This document shows positions 12,502 through 22,639 of a stretch of 64,000 nt of DNA, piece by piece. Origin of the DNA: Mantis religiosa (lineage: Eukaryota > Arthropoda > Insecta > Mantodea > Mantidae); the NCBI GenBank assembly GCA_030765055.1, contig CM060947.1:265038886-265102885 (forward strand). Reading direction: 5' to 3'. The translations under genes were made by a program, and so were the position numbers. The notes beneath the pieces were generated by a model. It had not been told where the DNA came from. It was given only the letters and a program-made list of their open reading frames with translations, and made no database searches. The stretch's first letter is position 1. Each line of letters begins with the position of its first letter.

Positions 12502-12757
12502 TCCAATACGAAGACGGTTAATGTCGGCGTTTAAGCTTTGTTACTGGATATGTTTCTCTGTAAGAAGATTTAAGTTCTTGGAGAGGGGCGTAACGTAAGC
12601 AACACCGGGGCTGCCTGCAAAAATTAAGATCCGGGCCCCCTAAATAAAATGTATATCCGATCAGTAACAAACCAACATAACTTCAGTTACAGCTATATTA
12701 TTGGATGCCAGAGTTAAGTCAACATTCATAATACGCTCAAGCAATCTGTTTCCATAT

Positions 12758-13249
12758 TGTAACTTTGTGGGTTCGTGAAATGAAAAGTCCAATTTCACCA
12801 CTCAAAATGTTCTTTATTTCCACCGACTTACAGTTAAACTCTTGTCAATTAAACAGAATTACGTAATGCACACAATTACGTTTCACCAGTTCGTCCGTTA
12901 CAATTTCACTTGCACTCGTAATTACGTACAATCTTCCGATGCTCTCACACAGTCTTCTCGTCGTACACTAGCTACATTCTACACCAAGAACTGACTGACT
13001 GACTCACTAACTAACTCCACTTGCACGACGTGTAACTTATATAGGGTCCGCTTGCCGATCGGAAGGTTCTCCATTAGATGAAATCTCCCGTAAGTTCGAG
13101 AACACAGGTGGAACAGAAAGAGACGGCGCCGTGATGTTTTTTGTCCCAGCCATCCCTTCTTAACGCTATAAGACAAACGAGGGGGCGGAGCGAACACCGA
13201 CCCGTCTGCTGCTCGCCCAGTCTACAGGTGTTCCGTAGCTCGGGTGACA
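12758..13249 (-). mobile_element. Solo LTR with TATA box, poly(A) signal and 4-bp target duplication
   Basis: Read on the minus strand it runs from TGTCACCCGAG to GTTACA, a TG...CA terminus. ATAT lies on both sides (12754-12757 and 13250-13253). It holds CTATATAAGTTACACG at about 13030-13045 as a core promoter and AATAAAG at about 12812-12818 as a polyadenylation signal, in the right order for U3-R-U5. No internal region is present, so this is a recombined solo LTR. The 4-bp duplication suits the Ty3/Gypsy group. Confidence 0.82.
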
Positions 13250-13261
13250 ATATGTTCTCTA

Positions 13262-14040
13262 CTTTTGCTTCTTTCTTCTTCTTCTCTTCTTTCTCTTCTT
13301 CTTCTTCTTTCTTCTTCTTCTTCTTCTTCTCTTCTCTTCTTCTTCTTCTTCTTCTTCTTCTTCTTCTTCTTCTTCTTCTTCTTCTTCTTCTTCTTCTTCT
13401 TCTTCTTTTCTTCTTCTTCTTCTTCTTCTTCTTCTTCTTCTTCTTCTTCTTCTTCTTCTTCTTCTTCTTCTTCTTCTTCTTCTTCTTCTTCTTCTTCTTC
13501 TTCTTCTTCTTCTTCTTCTTCATCTTCTCTCTTCTTCTTCTTCTTCTTCTTCTTCTTCTTTCTTCTTCTTCTTCTTCTTCTTCTTCTTCTTCTTCTTCTT
13601 CTTCTTCTTCTTCTTCTTCTTCTTCTTCTTCTTCTTCTTCTTCTTCTTCTTCTTCTTCCTTCTTCTTCTTCTTCTTCTTCTTCTTCTTCTTTCTTCTTCT
13701 TCTTCTTCTTCTTCTTCTTCTTCTTTCTTTTGCTTCTTTCTTCTTCTTCTCTTCTTCTTCTTCTTCTTCTTCTTTCTTCTTCTTCTTCTTCTTCTTCTTT
13801 CTTCTTCTTCTTCTTCTTCTTCTATTCTTCTTCTTCTTCTTCTTCTTCTTCTTCTTCTTCTTCTTCTTCTTTCTTCTTCTTCTTCTTCTTCTTCTTCTTC
13901 TTCTTCTCTCTTCTTCTTCTTCTTCTTCTTTCTTCTTCTTCTTCTTCTTCTTCTTCTTCTTCTTCTTCTTCTTCTTCTTCTTCTTTTCTTCTTCTTCTTC
14001 TTCTTCTTCTTCTTCTTCTTCTTCTTCTTCTTCTTCCTTC
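13262..14040. repeat. (TTC)n/(GAA)n array of ~780 bp, 3' tail of the adjacent LINE
   Basis: Almost pure TTC on the plus strand, with length-shifting interruptions (TTTC, TCTTC) and only about three non-pyrimidine bases (ATC at ~13520, TTTTGC at ~13728, CTATTC at ~13822). It abuts the coding end of the minus-strand RTE-like LINE and reads as GAA on the LINE sense strand, so it is best explained as that element's expanded simple-sequence tail. Homopurine-homopyrimidine mirror tracts of this kind can form triplex DNA. Confidence 0.95.
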
Positions 14041-15750
14041 ATGGGTTAGGTTTAAGCCTGTTCGGTTCTCACATTTTCCTGAAGCCATCTCTTTAGGGGG
14101 CGTCCTATTGATCTTCGTCCTCTTGGTTTATAATTGAAGGCTTGTTTTGGTATTCTTTCTCTTGGCATGTGATTAAGGTGTTCGACCCATTTGTTTCTAT
14201 ATCTTTGGATTTCTTCTAATAACAGTTGTACTTCTAATTCCTTTCTAATAATTTCATTCCTAATATGATCTTCTCTTGTACATCCTTTGATTGATCGTAA
14301 GAATGCTTGTATTTTACTCTTCTCCTTTTCCCTTATTATGCATGCCTCACTTCCATAGTTAGTATTGGGATTGCCATCACTTTGTAGAATCTTTTTTGAG
14401 TTTCTTTCCTTGCTTTATTCCTGAGGGTTCTCTTAATTGTTCCGCAAACTGTTTGGAATTTTTTGTATTTTATTCCTTATACCTTAACTTTCCGATTCAT
14501 AGGTTATATCACAGCCAAGGTATTGAAAGTGCTATACTTGTTCTATTATTAAGTCAGTACCGTTTTGGAATTAAAAAAAGACGTGCATAGATATCGCAAT
14601 AATTTTATTTTTACATGAAAGCCTGTACCTTAACCTAGTTTTCTACATAATTTCGTGAATATTGAGGCACCTGTCATAACGTGGCACCAGTTTTGGAGTA
14701 CCCTCCTCATAAAATTCTGCCGCCTGACGTGTTAACCACTGTATCACAACTGTTTTGACTTCGTTATCGTCTTGAAGACGCTGACTGCCCAGAAGTTTCT
14801 TCAAGTGCAGGAACAAATGTAGTCGCTGGGCGCCAGATCAGGGCTGTATGGAGGATGATCTAGAGTTTCCCATTGAAAAGATTTGATGAGATCTCTGGTC
14901 CGATTAGCCACATGTGGATGGGCATTGTCATGCAGCAAAACGATACCCTTACTCAACTTGCCACGTCTTTTGTTCTGGATTGCACGGCGCAGATTGTTCA
15001 ATGTCTCACAATAAGACGCAGCATTCATTGTCTCATTACGAGGCAGAAACTCCACCAGCAATACAGAGATGTAGGTAATCAGCACCCTTGCGCGGAACGC
15101 CGACCGTAGCGCTGCGGCGGCGGAATTTCAAAACGGTACTGACTTAAAAACATGCCTCGTAGTTACCTCTACTACAAACTTTGGTCCTTATTGGGTATTC
15201 TCCCTGGAATGCCATTACTTTTGTTTTTGTCTTTGAGATTGTCATATCATATTTTTTACAAATTTTGTTTAGTTGATCTATTCCTTTCTGTAGTCTATCT
15301 TCCTTGTCAAAGATTAAAACTATATCATCTGCAAATAGAAGAGCGCTTATGCTCTTCCTTATCCTATCCTAATCCTCTCATGCACTACTTTTTCCATTCT
15401 ATTATAATTTGATAAGAATTGGAGATAGACTACATCCTTGTTCAATCCTTTGTTTATTTCAAATTCATTTGTTATTTCTCCTTCCATTTCGATTACCAAT
15501 TTCGCATTTCTGTAAAAGCTTTGAATAATTTTAACTAAATGTAGTGGGTCTCCCTTTTTACATATTATATCCATAACAATAACCGGTTGACTTTGTCGAA
15601 CGCTTTTCTAGATCTACAAATACTAGATGGGTTCAAGATTAAATTCTCTTCGTTTTTTCTAATATTTGTTTTATTGTAAAGACATTATGCATGCTCTGCT
15701 TGTTCTAAATCCATGTTGTTCTTCACTTTTATTTAGTTCTGACTTCATAC
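14041..15750 (-). pseudogene. RTE-like LINE reverse transcriptase, degenerate
   Basis: The minus strand encodes EEQHGFRTSRACIM (15755-15700), DPLHLVKIIQSFYRNAKLVI and EGEITNEFEINKGL (15570-15420), a decayed ADD region near 15330, then HFQYLGCDITYESE at about 14520. It ends with SIKGCTREDHIRNEIIRKEL and YKPRGRRSIGRPLKRW just before the GAA tail. This C-terminal pattern is typical of RTE-type elements. Many stops and shifts are present, and a mariner lies at 14549-15147. It sits inside the hAT-like element. Confidence 0.8.
14549..15147 (-). mobile_element. Internally deleted mariner inserted in the RTE-like LINE
   Basis: The inverted ends TTAAGTCAGTACCGTTTTG and its complement lie at 14549 and 15147. 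Between them the minus strand encodes the C-terminal half of a mariner transposase: LLHDNAHPHVANRTRDLI, PPYSPDLAPSDY and a degraded tail ending near VPRYDRCLNIH. The N-terminal half is missing. The length is 599 bp. TA lies on the left; the right flank no longer shows TA. Confidence 0.82.
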
Positions 15751-16455
15751 CCGCGTCAACTCTGTTTTCTTACGCCACGAATTGAAAACGAACCAAGCGT
15801 TCAACTGTTCATAGCTAGTTTCGTGTCGCAATATACTTTTGGTTAGGCAGCTCCATCTCGAACTTCTTCCTCCAAGCTGACGATGATTTCTGTCCTCCAA
15901 GCAGCCAACACGGTTTACAGCAAACAAAGCCATTTTAGATGAATAACAGAACCATTTTCTCCAAATTCTTGTCCTGTCTAAGTTAACTTTTCCTAATATT
16001 TAGTGGAGAAGGACTTGTTTTCCTGCTTAGCATCTTTGGGGAATGGTCCGCTGGCTGACAAGGAATTTGTCTAAATGGAACTTTAGTTCCATTATCTACA
16101 TCTAATTGACAATCTGCACGATCATTTGAATACTCTCTGATTTGCCTAATTATATTTACGCTATTTCGTTTTCACTTTCACAATTATTGCTGTTCACTTC
16201 AGAAATGCACTTACTTATGACACTGCAAACTTCAGTAACTTCCGCTAGTACTACTACAATTACTAGGACGAGAAAAACAAATCACTTATTTTCACTAATT
16301 TACTTGTTTCTTTTTCTAATTCACGCTTCTTATTTCTTTTCTGTGCACTTCTTAAATGTTCGTACTTAACTTTAAAATATTTAATTTTACTGAAAAAGTG
16401 CACAGTTAAACAAAAAAGTAAAACTTTAAACCAGTACAGTTTTGAAAATATCACA
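15745..16455 (-). pseudogene. Possible remnant of the hAT-like transposase coding region
   Basis: Short minus-strand segments such as KRNSVNIIRQIREYSNDRAD and CQPADHSPKM, plus Lys/Arg-rich stretches near 16330-16360, sit where the host hAT-like element would encode its protein. No RW or dimerisation motif is visible. The assignment rests on position, not on a domain match. Confidence 0.25.
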
Positions 16456-17310
16456 TCACTTTTTACGACGTAGCTAGTTCCCGCGAAGAAAGCTCATCTT
16501 AAACTGAGTTGGCTGTAGACTGATCTGCCAGTTATTCATATCTTAATGTACAATTGGCATTGTTGTCGAATGAGAAGTGTGATAAAAGTTAAATATTTAG
16601 AAAAAAAAAAATGTGCATAATACAATATCAGGAACTCTAGAAATCAATAAAGAACAACTTTCTGCGTAATGTGATATTTTGGTATTTATTTTTATTGTTG
16701 TAAGTGTGGTCCGCTCGTTTGTGACGACAGAGAAACATGATGCAAACAAGTGCTATCAGAGAATTCGTAGTGAAGAGCAAGCATTGCTAACACACACAGC
16801 TGTGATAAACTCAACTAAACATTGACCGTTTGGAATAATCTGACCAGTAACTTTCCATGCAGACTGGCATTATACTTTGCTATTTATGATATACGTATTT
16901 CACAATTTATATCTGTATATATTCAAATTGTTATATTCATTAATAAGAATAATAAAATCTTTTCCCCTTTCTGGGAGCCTCTAAAATACCGGGTCCGCCC
17001 GCATTGCAGGCCCTGCAGGCCCTAACGTTACGCCCCTGTTCTTGGAGTTTGCTGGTAGGAGTCTCTAACCAGGTATATTGTTCTGTTGAGGTATATGATT
17101 AGGTCTGTATATGGAGAACTGATGTCTTGTGCTTGTATTGGTATATGAGTTGCTTCTTTAGCTGCAGCATCAGCTTGTTCGTTTACTGGAATGCCTTGAT
17201 GCGATGTGATCGCTTAAACTAAAGAGTTCAGGTTTGGCATTTTCTTCGAGTTTACCCTCTAATTTGTGAAATAGTGCACAAGAGTCGCTAAATATAGCAA
17301 GAAACTAATG

Positions 17311-17886
17311 GCAGGGGACCGCTCTCCAACTACAACAATAACACTTTGTGCGTTTTCCAGGTAATTGATTAAATATTAAACATTATAAAATCACATAACC
17401 TAAGAATAGGATAGGTTAAGAAAACAAATGGCAGCAAATATCAGCCAACAACGCCTCCTAAACAACGTTAATCATACAGACACGCTAAAACAACTGACAG
17501 TAATAAATCCAAAGAATATAAACTAAAGAGATTCCACTACAGTAGTAAATATTTAAAACATACTCCACAACTCAACACGTCGTTCCATGTTACTGGTTAC
17601 TCTGATGTCATTAGTTTGAATCTCGTGTGTTCGTATGGTCCAATGTCCGTGACGGTAAACCTGCTTTTTAATTAAACTATTAGAAAGAAGTCAAATTCGG
17701 AGATCTCGGTGGCCACAGGTTCCAGGGGTTGTACGGTCATCAGAGAAACTTGCAGTTAATGCTATGTATTCTTCTTTACTTTTATTATTTGAATCTCTTG
17801 GCTGTTTCCGTTATATTTGTACAAGGGAAATCAAATATAAACGGGAATTATTTTTCAAAATTTATTTTATCAACAAACAAAATTAA
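17311..17886. other. No recognisable gene
   Basis: AT-rich intron sequence between the LINE remnant and the mariner pseudogene. Confidence 0.45.
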
Positions 17887-19660
17887 TCATATCCAGATTA
17901 CTTTTATACAGAGTGTCCTTGCCTTCGATATATATTTTTTCCATTGGATTAACAAGTTTTTGATGTCATTCTTATAGAAAGAAGGACGCGTGCGGAGCCA
18001 ATTGAACACGAACTTTTCTCCAATTGCGTCATCATCAAAGCGCTGTCCTCCTAGGTCTTGTTTGAATAGTCCAAACAAATGGTAGTCGCAAGGCGATAAA
18101 TCAGGACTGTAAGGAGTGTGTTCCAGAGATATCCAATGTATTTTCTCCAGTTTCTCCTGTATTAAGGCAAGGCTACGCTGAAATTTCCAAATTCTATAAT
18201 AATAAACCTATCATTATGACAATTTAGCCACATAATTAGAGTATCATTTTAAACTTGCATGCACATTTTTATCTTGCTATACCAAATAGTAAATTAATTA
18301 TTAATTATTTTTTGAAAATACTGTAAAATTACAAATGTTCTACGCGTCAAAAAATTCTTGCTTTTAAGTTGAACCTTTGATTTTGGCTAGTACAGAGTAA
18401 TTTTTAAAGACCCAAATTCTTATTTTTTGGAATACTCTTGTAGCATTTCTTCTAAAATATTTTCCACGTGTTAGCTCTCAAAATTTTGAAAATATTAACT
18501 TATTTTATTACTTAACACTATATAATTTTCAAATCATAAGCATTAACAAAAAGGGGGAATGAGAAATTTCTTAGTTACATATTATGGATCTATCCTGGAA
18601 TTTTCACCAAGTTAAATGGAAAACTTTGACGCGTGAGGCATTTTGTATACTGAAAATTGTTAGAAAAAATTTTTCTCAGAAAATTAATTTTGAAGTCATG
18701 ATTGTTACTTTTAACGATTGTTAAAGGTCTTTTTACATTGTTACGTGATGGCCTAAAATGGTGCAAATGATAAAAATAGCATGCCATCTATTACTAGAAA
18801 CCCTAAGCTACCAAAAACGCCAAAAAAGACAATTTCATGATTTTCAACATTATCGGCGAATTTTCAGTGTAGCCTTGGCTTAAAGTGGCAGTATGTGGCG
18901 TTGCATTGTCATGGAGAAGAATGGCATCTCGGATCGGTTGCCGTCGTCACTTGTTGCGATATGCAGTTTTTGCTTCAACAAAAATGTGACAGTAATAGGC
19001 TACATTGAGTGTTCTTTGTTCTTGAAGAAAATCCGCAATCAAAACCCCCGTGGAGTATCAGGAAACGGTTTCAACCACTCTTTCACCAGTTGATCGTGTT
19101 CTGACCTTGACTGGACCTGCTTGCTTGCTTTGACTCTGGGTTGTAACAATGTACCCACGTTTCATCATAAATCACAATGGGATTCAAGAAATCTTCTTCC
19201 TCCTCGTAGCGATGAAGGTGTCTCTGACAAACTTCCTGGCGTAACGTTTATTGTTCCTGGTTGAGGAACGAGGAACCTACCTGGCAGACAATTTCCTGTA
19301 ATGGAATTTATCTCGGATGATTGTTTAAATATTTCCGTAAATTATTCCTAGGGAAAAAAGCAATTTCGGATAATTTTATGCCCAGATCTTCGTCAATAAT
19401 GTCACAAATGACATCAATGTTGTCTAGGGTAATGGTTGTCCGCGATCTCCTCCTATGAGGTTCACTTTCTATAGCTTCTCTTCCCGCCACTAAATTTTCA
19501 GCCCATTCATACACTCCAGTGCTCGAAAGTGTTTCTTCCCCAAACTGTGCGAGGAGCTGTCTCGAATTTTTCGATGGTTTAATGCAACTTTTCGCAAGAA
19601 ATCTGATGATACATTGCGCAACAAACGTGTGCATTCTTGCTCACTTATGGTGTAGTGACA
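17887..19660 (-). pseudogene. Mariner (DD34D) transposase pseudogene, split by a TTAA-flanked element
   Basis: On the minus strand the order is conserved. A helix-turn-helix region at 19634-19308 includes LLAQFGEETLSSTGVYEW. A first catalytic block near 19150 reads YDETWVHCYNPESKQ. The second block, LLHDNATPHTATL, ends at about 18884. After the inserted element, IQEKLEKIHW continues in frame, followed by PYSPDLSPCDYHLFG and LGGQRFDDDAIGEKFV down to 17887. All three catalytic Asp positions are present, but stops and frameshifts elsewhere make it inactive. It resembles mariners of the SETMAR type. Confidence 0.88.
18166..18879. mobile_element. 714-bp TTAA-flanked inverted-repeat element (piggyBac-like non-autonomous)
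   Basis: It begins GGCAAGGCTACGCTGAAATT and ends with the complement of GCCAAGGCTACACTGAAAAT, an inverted repeat of about 20-24 bp. TTAA lies on both sides (18162-18165 and 18880-18883). Removing the element with one TTAA restores the mariner reading frame exactly across the gap. The TTAA duplication is the hallmark of piggyBac elements. No ORF of note is present, so it is non-autonomous. Confidence 0.85.
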
Positions 19661-20023
19661 CAGCCCTGTTCTCCGCAGTGCGTGCGCGTGCAATACATCC
19701 TCTCGAGATACCCCCTCCAACATACTGTCACTCGATCGTCGAAGTTAGGACAAAACCAGCTGACAAAAAGAAAGAGACAGATAGCGTCGAGGCCACGCTT
19801 ACTCGTGTGACAGACTGGCGTTGCTGAAGGAGTGGGGAGAGCGAGAAGCCGAGAAATGTCGGAACCACTCCATCGCAATCGAGAAAGATCGTGACCCTTC
19901 GTGAGGAGTAGGGTAAGAACCAGAACCAGTCGTTAATGGATATAAGCGAGTACACTCTTCGAGAAGAGTCACTGCCAAATAGCTGCGATTCCAACTGAAC
20001 CGCGGCCTCACTTTCACTCCGCA
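19661..20023. other. No recognisable gene
   Basis: GC-richer sequence between the mariner 5' end and the Jockey fragment. Short overlapping ORFs on both strands show no domain. Confidence 0.4.
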
Positions 20024-20760
20024 TGTCAGGGCAAAGGCCGGCCTAGGCCACGCTGCGTCAGGCAACTTTATGCCATCTTCCGATCTACAATACCCATCCG
20101 ACTCAAACTGCGGGCGTATCATGCGATCGTTCCGCCTCTGATCCTGTATAGATGCGAGGTCTGTGGTTCGGTGGCTCATACCGCCCTCCGCAGGCTGTAG
20201 GCCGTGCAGAGCAGAGCTTTCAAAATGATCTACGTTACCTACCGCAGGTTTCCATCACACTTCCTGCACACTGAGTCTGGCATACCGTACATTGAGGACG
20301 TCGTGCGTGAACGAACGCACACGTTGTATCCCAAGATTACTCCAAAGCCAAACCAGCTGGCAAATACACTTGGTCAATACAACCACCGTCTCCCTAGGAG
20401 ACGGAAGAGCTACTGCCTCCCCAAGGATGCATTTGGGGGTCTGCCTCTCCTCCTTCACCCCCAATCACCGCAAGGCCACGCCCCGCCTTAGCCGAGGCTG
20501 GAAGGTTAACACCTGCAGCTGCGCCCGAGAGCGCGCGCACGGCCTGCATAAATTCTAAACCTAAGTACCAAAATTCCATTTGGCTTCTCGCTGCTGGTTC
20601 CCCCCTCTACTTGACGTATCGCTAGCGACCGTCAACAGCGAGGTGGAACGGGCACTGTCCTCCTTAACTGGAGGGGAATCCCGGCACCAGAAGCATCAGT
20701 AGAGGCCAACTGCGCCGTCTTACGCAACGACACGCAAGCTCGCGCAAATTACTATATCTT
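20024..20760 (+). pseudogene. Jockey-like LINE fragment (post-RT C-terminal region)
   Basis: The plus strand encodes HAIVPPLILYRCEVCGSVAH, then a stop, then VQSRAFKMIYVTYRRFP and ESGIPYIEDVVRERTHTLYP. This is the conserved region after the reverse transcriptase palm in Jockey LINEs (the LLYA.PVWG and VQNRALR pattern). It is truncated at the 5' end. The GC-rich stretch after about 20500 may be its 3' UTR. Confidence 0.75.
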
Positions 20761-21170
20761 GTACACCGCACGGGTAAATCCACACAGCGGATAGGTACCG
20801 TGGGGTATAACCCTCCGCTCGGGAGAACCCGGGCGACCTGCATCTGCTCTTGGCTCTTGGAGTCTAGTCAGTTTTTGGTGGGAAGTCGTAAGGAGCGCAG
20901 TGCTAGTGAGTAGTGTACGTGTGTGAGTTATCAGAGGTGTACGAAACGTATTTCTACGGAAATAAAGAACGATTTGAATTTTCGCAAGTTGCACTTTTAG
21001 TTCAACGAACCCCAAAAGTCACAATACTGACAAAGTCTGTCCTCAAAATGATTACCAACAGTAGCGTTATATTAAAATTACCGTTTAATTTGATCTGACC
21101 TCGTATTGTGACACAGTGCCTTTTTGGCTTGGAATTAAGATCAGATGAGATAACTGTAATCTTCTAGAAG

Positions 21171-21395
21171 TTGCACTATCTCAAACATCCTGAAATTGTG
21201 GGGAAGCTGAGGCGGTCCTTGCTCGTTGGGAACCTGGTTGAGTCCTCCCAGCACTCAACACCTCATAATGTAGGGAAGGTGACGGGTGAGGGTTACGGAT
21301 GTAGGTGGTTTACTGGAAAGGTCGGGGTTTTCCTCGAGATTCGCTCTGCATGGACTCTCTTCTGTTCCAGGGTCTGGCATACGTCCTTTACACGG
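21171..21395 (+). repeat. Dispersed repeat, inverted copy at 37440-37632
   Basis: Blocks such as CAACACCTCA and AGGTCGGGGTTTT and the GCATGGA(C/T)TCTCT block are shared with the reverse complement of 37440-37632 over about 200 bp. No coding capacity is seen. The class is unknown. Confidence 0.75.
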
Positions 21396-21399
21396 GTGA

Positions 21400-21560
21400 T
21401 AGATTAGGTTAGGTTATAATGGGTAAAGTAGTACAGTACAAGTGTAGGACTTGGGTTAGGTTAAAGTATTAGGTTAGGTTAGCTTAGTTTGTAATAGGGT
21501 GAAATAGTATGGCATAAGGGGAAGACTTGGGTTAGGTTAGGTTAGTTTAAAGTGATTGAA
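21400..21560 (+). repeat. Short interstitial TTAGG (insect telomere-type) repeats
   Basis: Several short runs of GGTTA units (TTAGGTTAGGTTA and similar) are interspersed with unrelated bases. Reverse-strand runs occur at about 63358-63440. TTAGG is the common insect telomeric repeat, but these are tiny and degenerate. Confidence 0.7.
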
Positions 21561-21649
21561 GTACCGATTACAAACGAGGAGTAACCGTTTTGAATGATTA
21601 AAAACATAATGAACTACAGCAAATCAAAGATAGTCTAAGTTAACTAAAT

Positions 21650-22445
21650 ACATAACAAAGCCAGTACATACGTCCCAAAAGCCTCCAAATACCTCCTAAG
21701 AAGCTCTAAATTACACCATAAAGTCACTAATGCACCCCTCACGATATTAAATATGTTGAAAACACACCCTCTGAGGCCTCTGAATACATTAAAAAGCTAT
21801 AAAATATGCCCCAAAAGCCCCTAGATACACCAAAAGACAGTAAATGCCCTCCCCAAGACACTAGATACCTACAAAAATCCCCTAAATACATCCTAAGGAG
21901 CTCTAAAAGTTTTAAAAAAATACACACTAAGAAGACCCTAAATACATGCCGAGAAGAGCCTAAATACATTCCAAAAAGACCCTAAATACTTCAAAAAGCC
22001 GCCGAATATGTTCCCCAAAGCACCTCAATACATGATGAAAGCTGCTAAATACAGCAAAAAGTCAGTAAATACGTCGCTAAAGCCATTAAAAACGCCTCAA
22101 AATCATTTAAGTACAGCAAGAAGCCAATAAATACGTTCCAAAAGCCCCTAAATACGTTTCCAAAACCTCTAAAGTACACCGAAGAGCCAGTAAATACGCT
22201 GAAGAATTCTCTAAATACGCCCTAAAAACCCCTAGGAAAACCAAAAAGGAGTCTAAATACGCCTCAAAGGGCTCTAGATACATCTCCAATACTTGTAAAG
22301 TACACAAAAAGCCTCTAAATACGCTCCAAAACCCCTTAAATATACCAAAAATGCTGTAAATAAGCCCTAAGACACCCCAGATACACCAAAAAGACTTTAA
22401 ATACGTCTCAAAGGCCTCTAAATACGGCAAAAAATAAACTAAATA
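21650..22445. repeat. Degenerate minisatellite, unit about 27-28 bp
   Basis: The pattern CTAAATACnnCCnAAAAGCC recurs nearly 30 times with much drift (for example near 21890, 22150, 22310 and 22400). The minus strand is open over part of this because the unit averages nine codons; that is a by-product of the repeat and not evidence of a protein. Confidence 0.8.
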
Positions 22446-22506
22446 GGGGGATAAATCGTTTACATATATAGATTGCGCACGGCCGCCATCTTGCCCTTTT
22501 GGGTCT

Positions 22507-22508
<2 letters not shown>

Positions 22509-22551
<43 letters not shown>

Positions 22552-22557
22552 ACGGCC

Positions 22558-22635
<78 letters not shown>
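22509..22635. repeat. (CT)n-(GA)n inverted microsatellite forming a long hairpin
   Basis: About 19 CT repeats, then GTC, a nine-base spacer TCACGGCCC, then GAC and about 36 GA repeats. The two arms are fully complementary for at least 38 bp, giving a near-perfect palindrome. Confidence 0.93.
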
Positions 22636-22637
<2 letters not shown>

Positions 22638-22639
22638 TG

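Larger units (their letters stand above)
12583..17038. mobile_element. hAT-like DNA transposon, 4.46 kb, 8-bp target duplication, loaded with later insertions
   Basis: The ends are near-perfect inverted repeats: GAGGGGCGTAACGT at 12583 and the complement of CAGGGGCGTAACGTT ending at 17038. CAGGGGCG is a typical hAT terminus, so the left G is probably a mutated C. The 8-mer TTCTTGGA lies immediately outside both ends (12575-12582 and 17039-17046), the duplication length expected for hAT. Removing the interval joins two parts of the surrounding LINE. Inside are a solo LTR, an RTE-like LINE with its GAA tail, a deleted mariner, and possible transposase remnants at 15745-16455. Confidence 0.85.
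11925..17310 (-). mobile_element. RNase H-bearing LINE (I/R1-like group) remnant, interrupted by a SINE and a hAT-like element
   Basis: Read on the minus strand, 17310-17047 encodes the RNase H end with SHQGIPVNEQADAAAKEAT. Bases 12574-12513 and 12258-12092 then encode RLRIGH and HSYLLNKTLPPVCNNC followed by HIIEECKKY, the Cys-rich tail typical of these LINEs. The 3' UTR ends at about 11925 with AATAAACCAAATTAAAATAT. The two insertions (12583-17038 and 12270-12501) account for the gaps. A small frameshift lies near the SINE junction. Another copy of the 3' part lies at 28210-29110. Confidence 0.82.

Noticed and set aside
13074..14137. Very long open frames of Phe/Leu/Ser on the plus strand and Lys/Glu/Arg on the minus strand
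   Set aside because: They are the three translations of the TTC/GAA simple repeat, which has no stops in most frames. Not a protein gene.
21400..21560. TTAGG runs as a telomere or chromosome end
   Set aside because: Only two to three units per run with unrelated bases between, and more inverted runs at 63358-63440. The motif is common within insect chromosomes.
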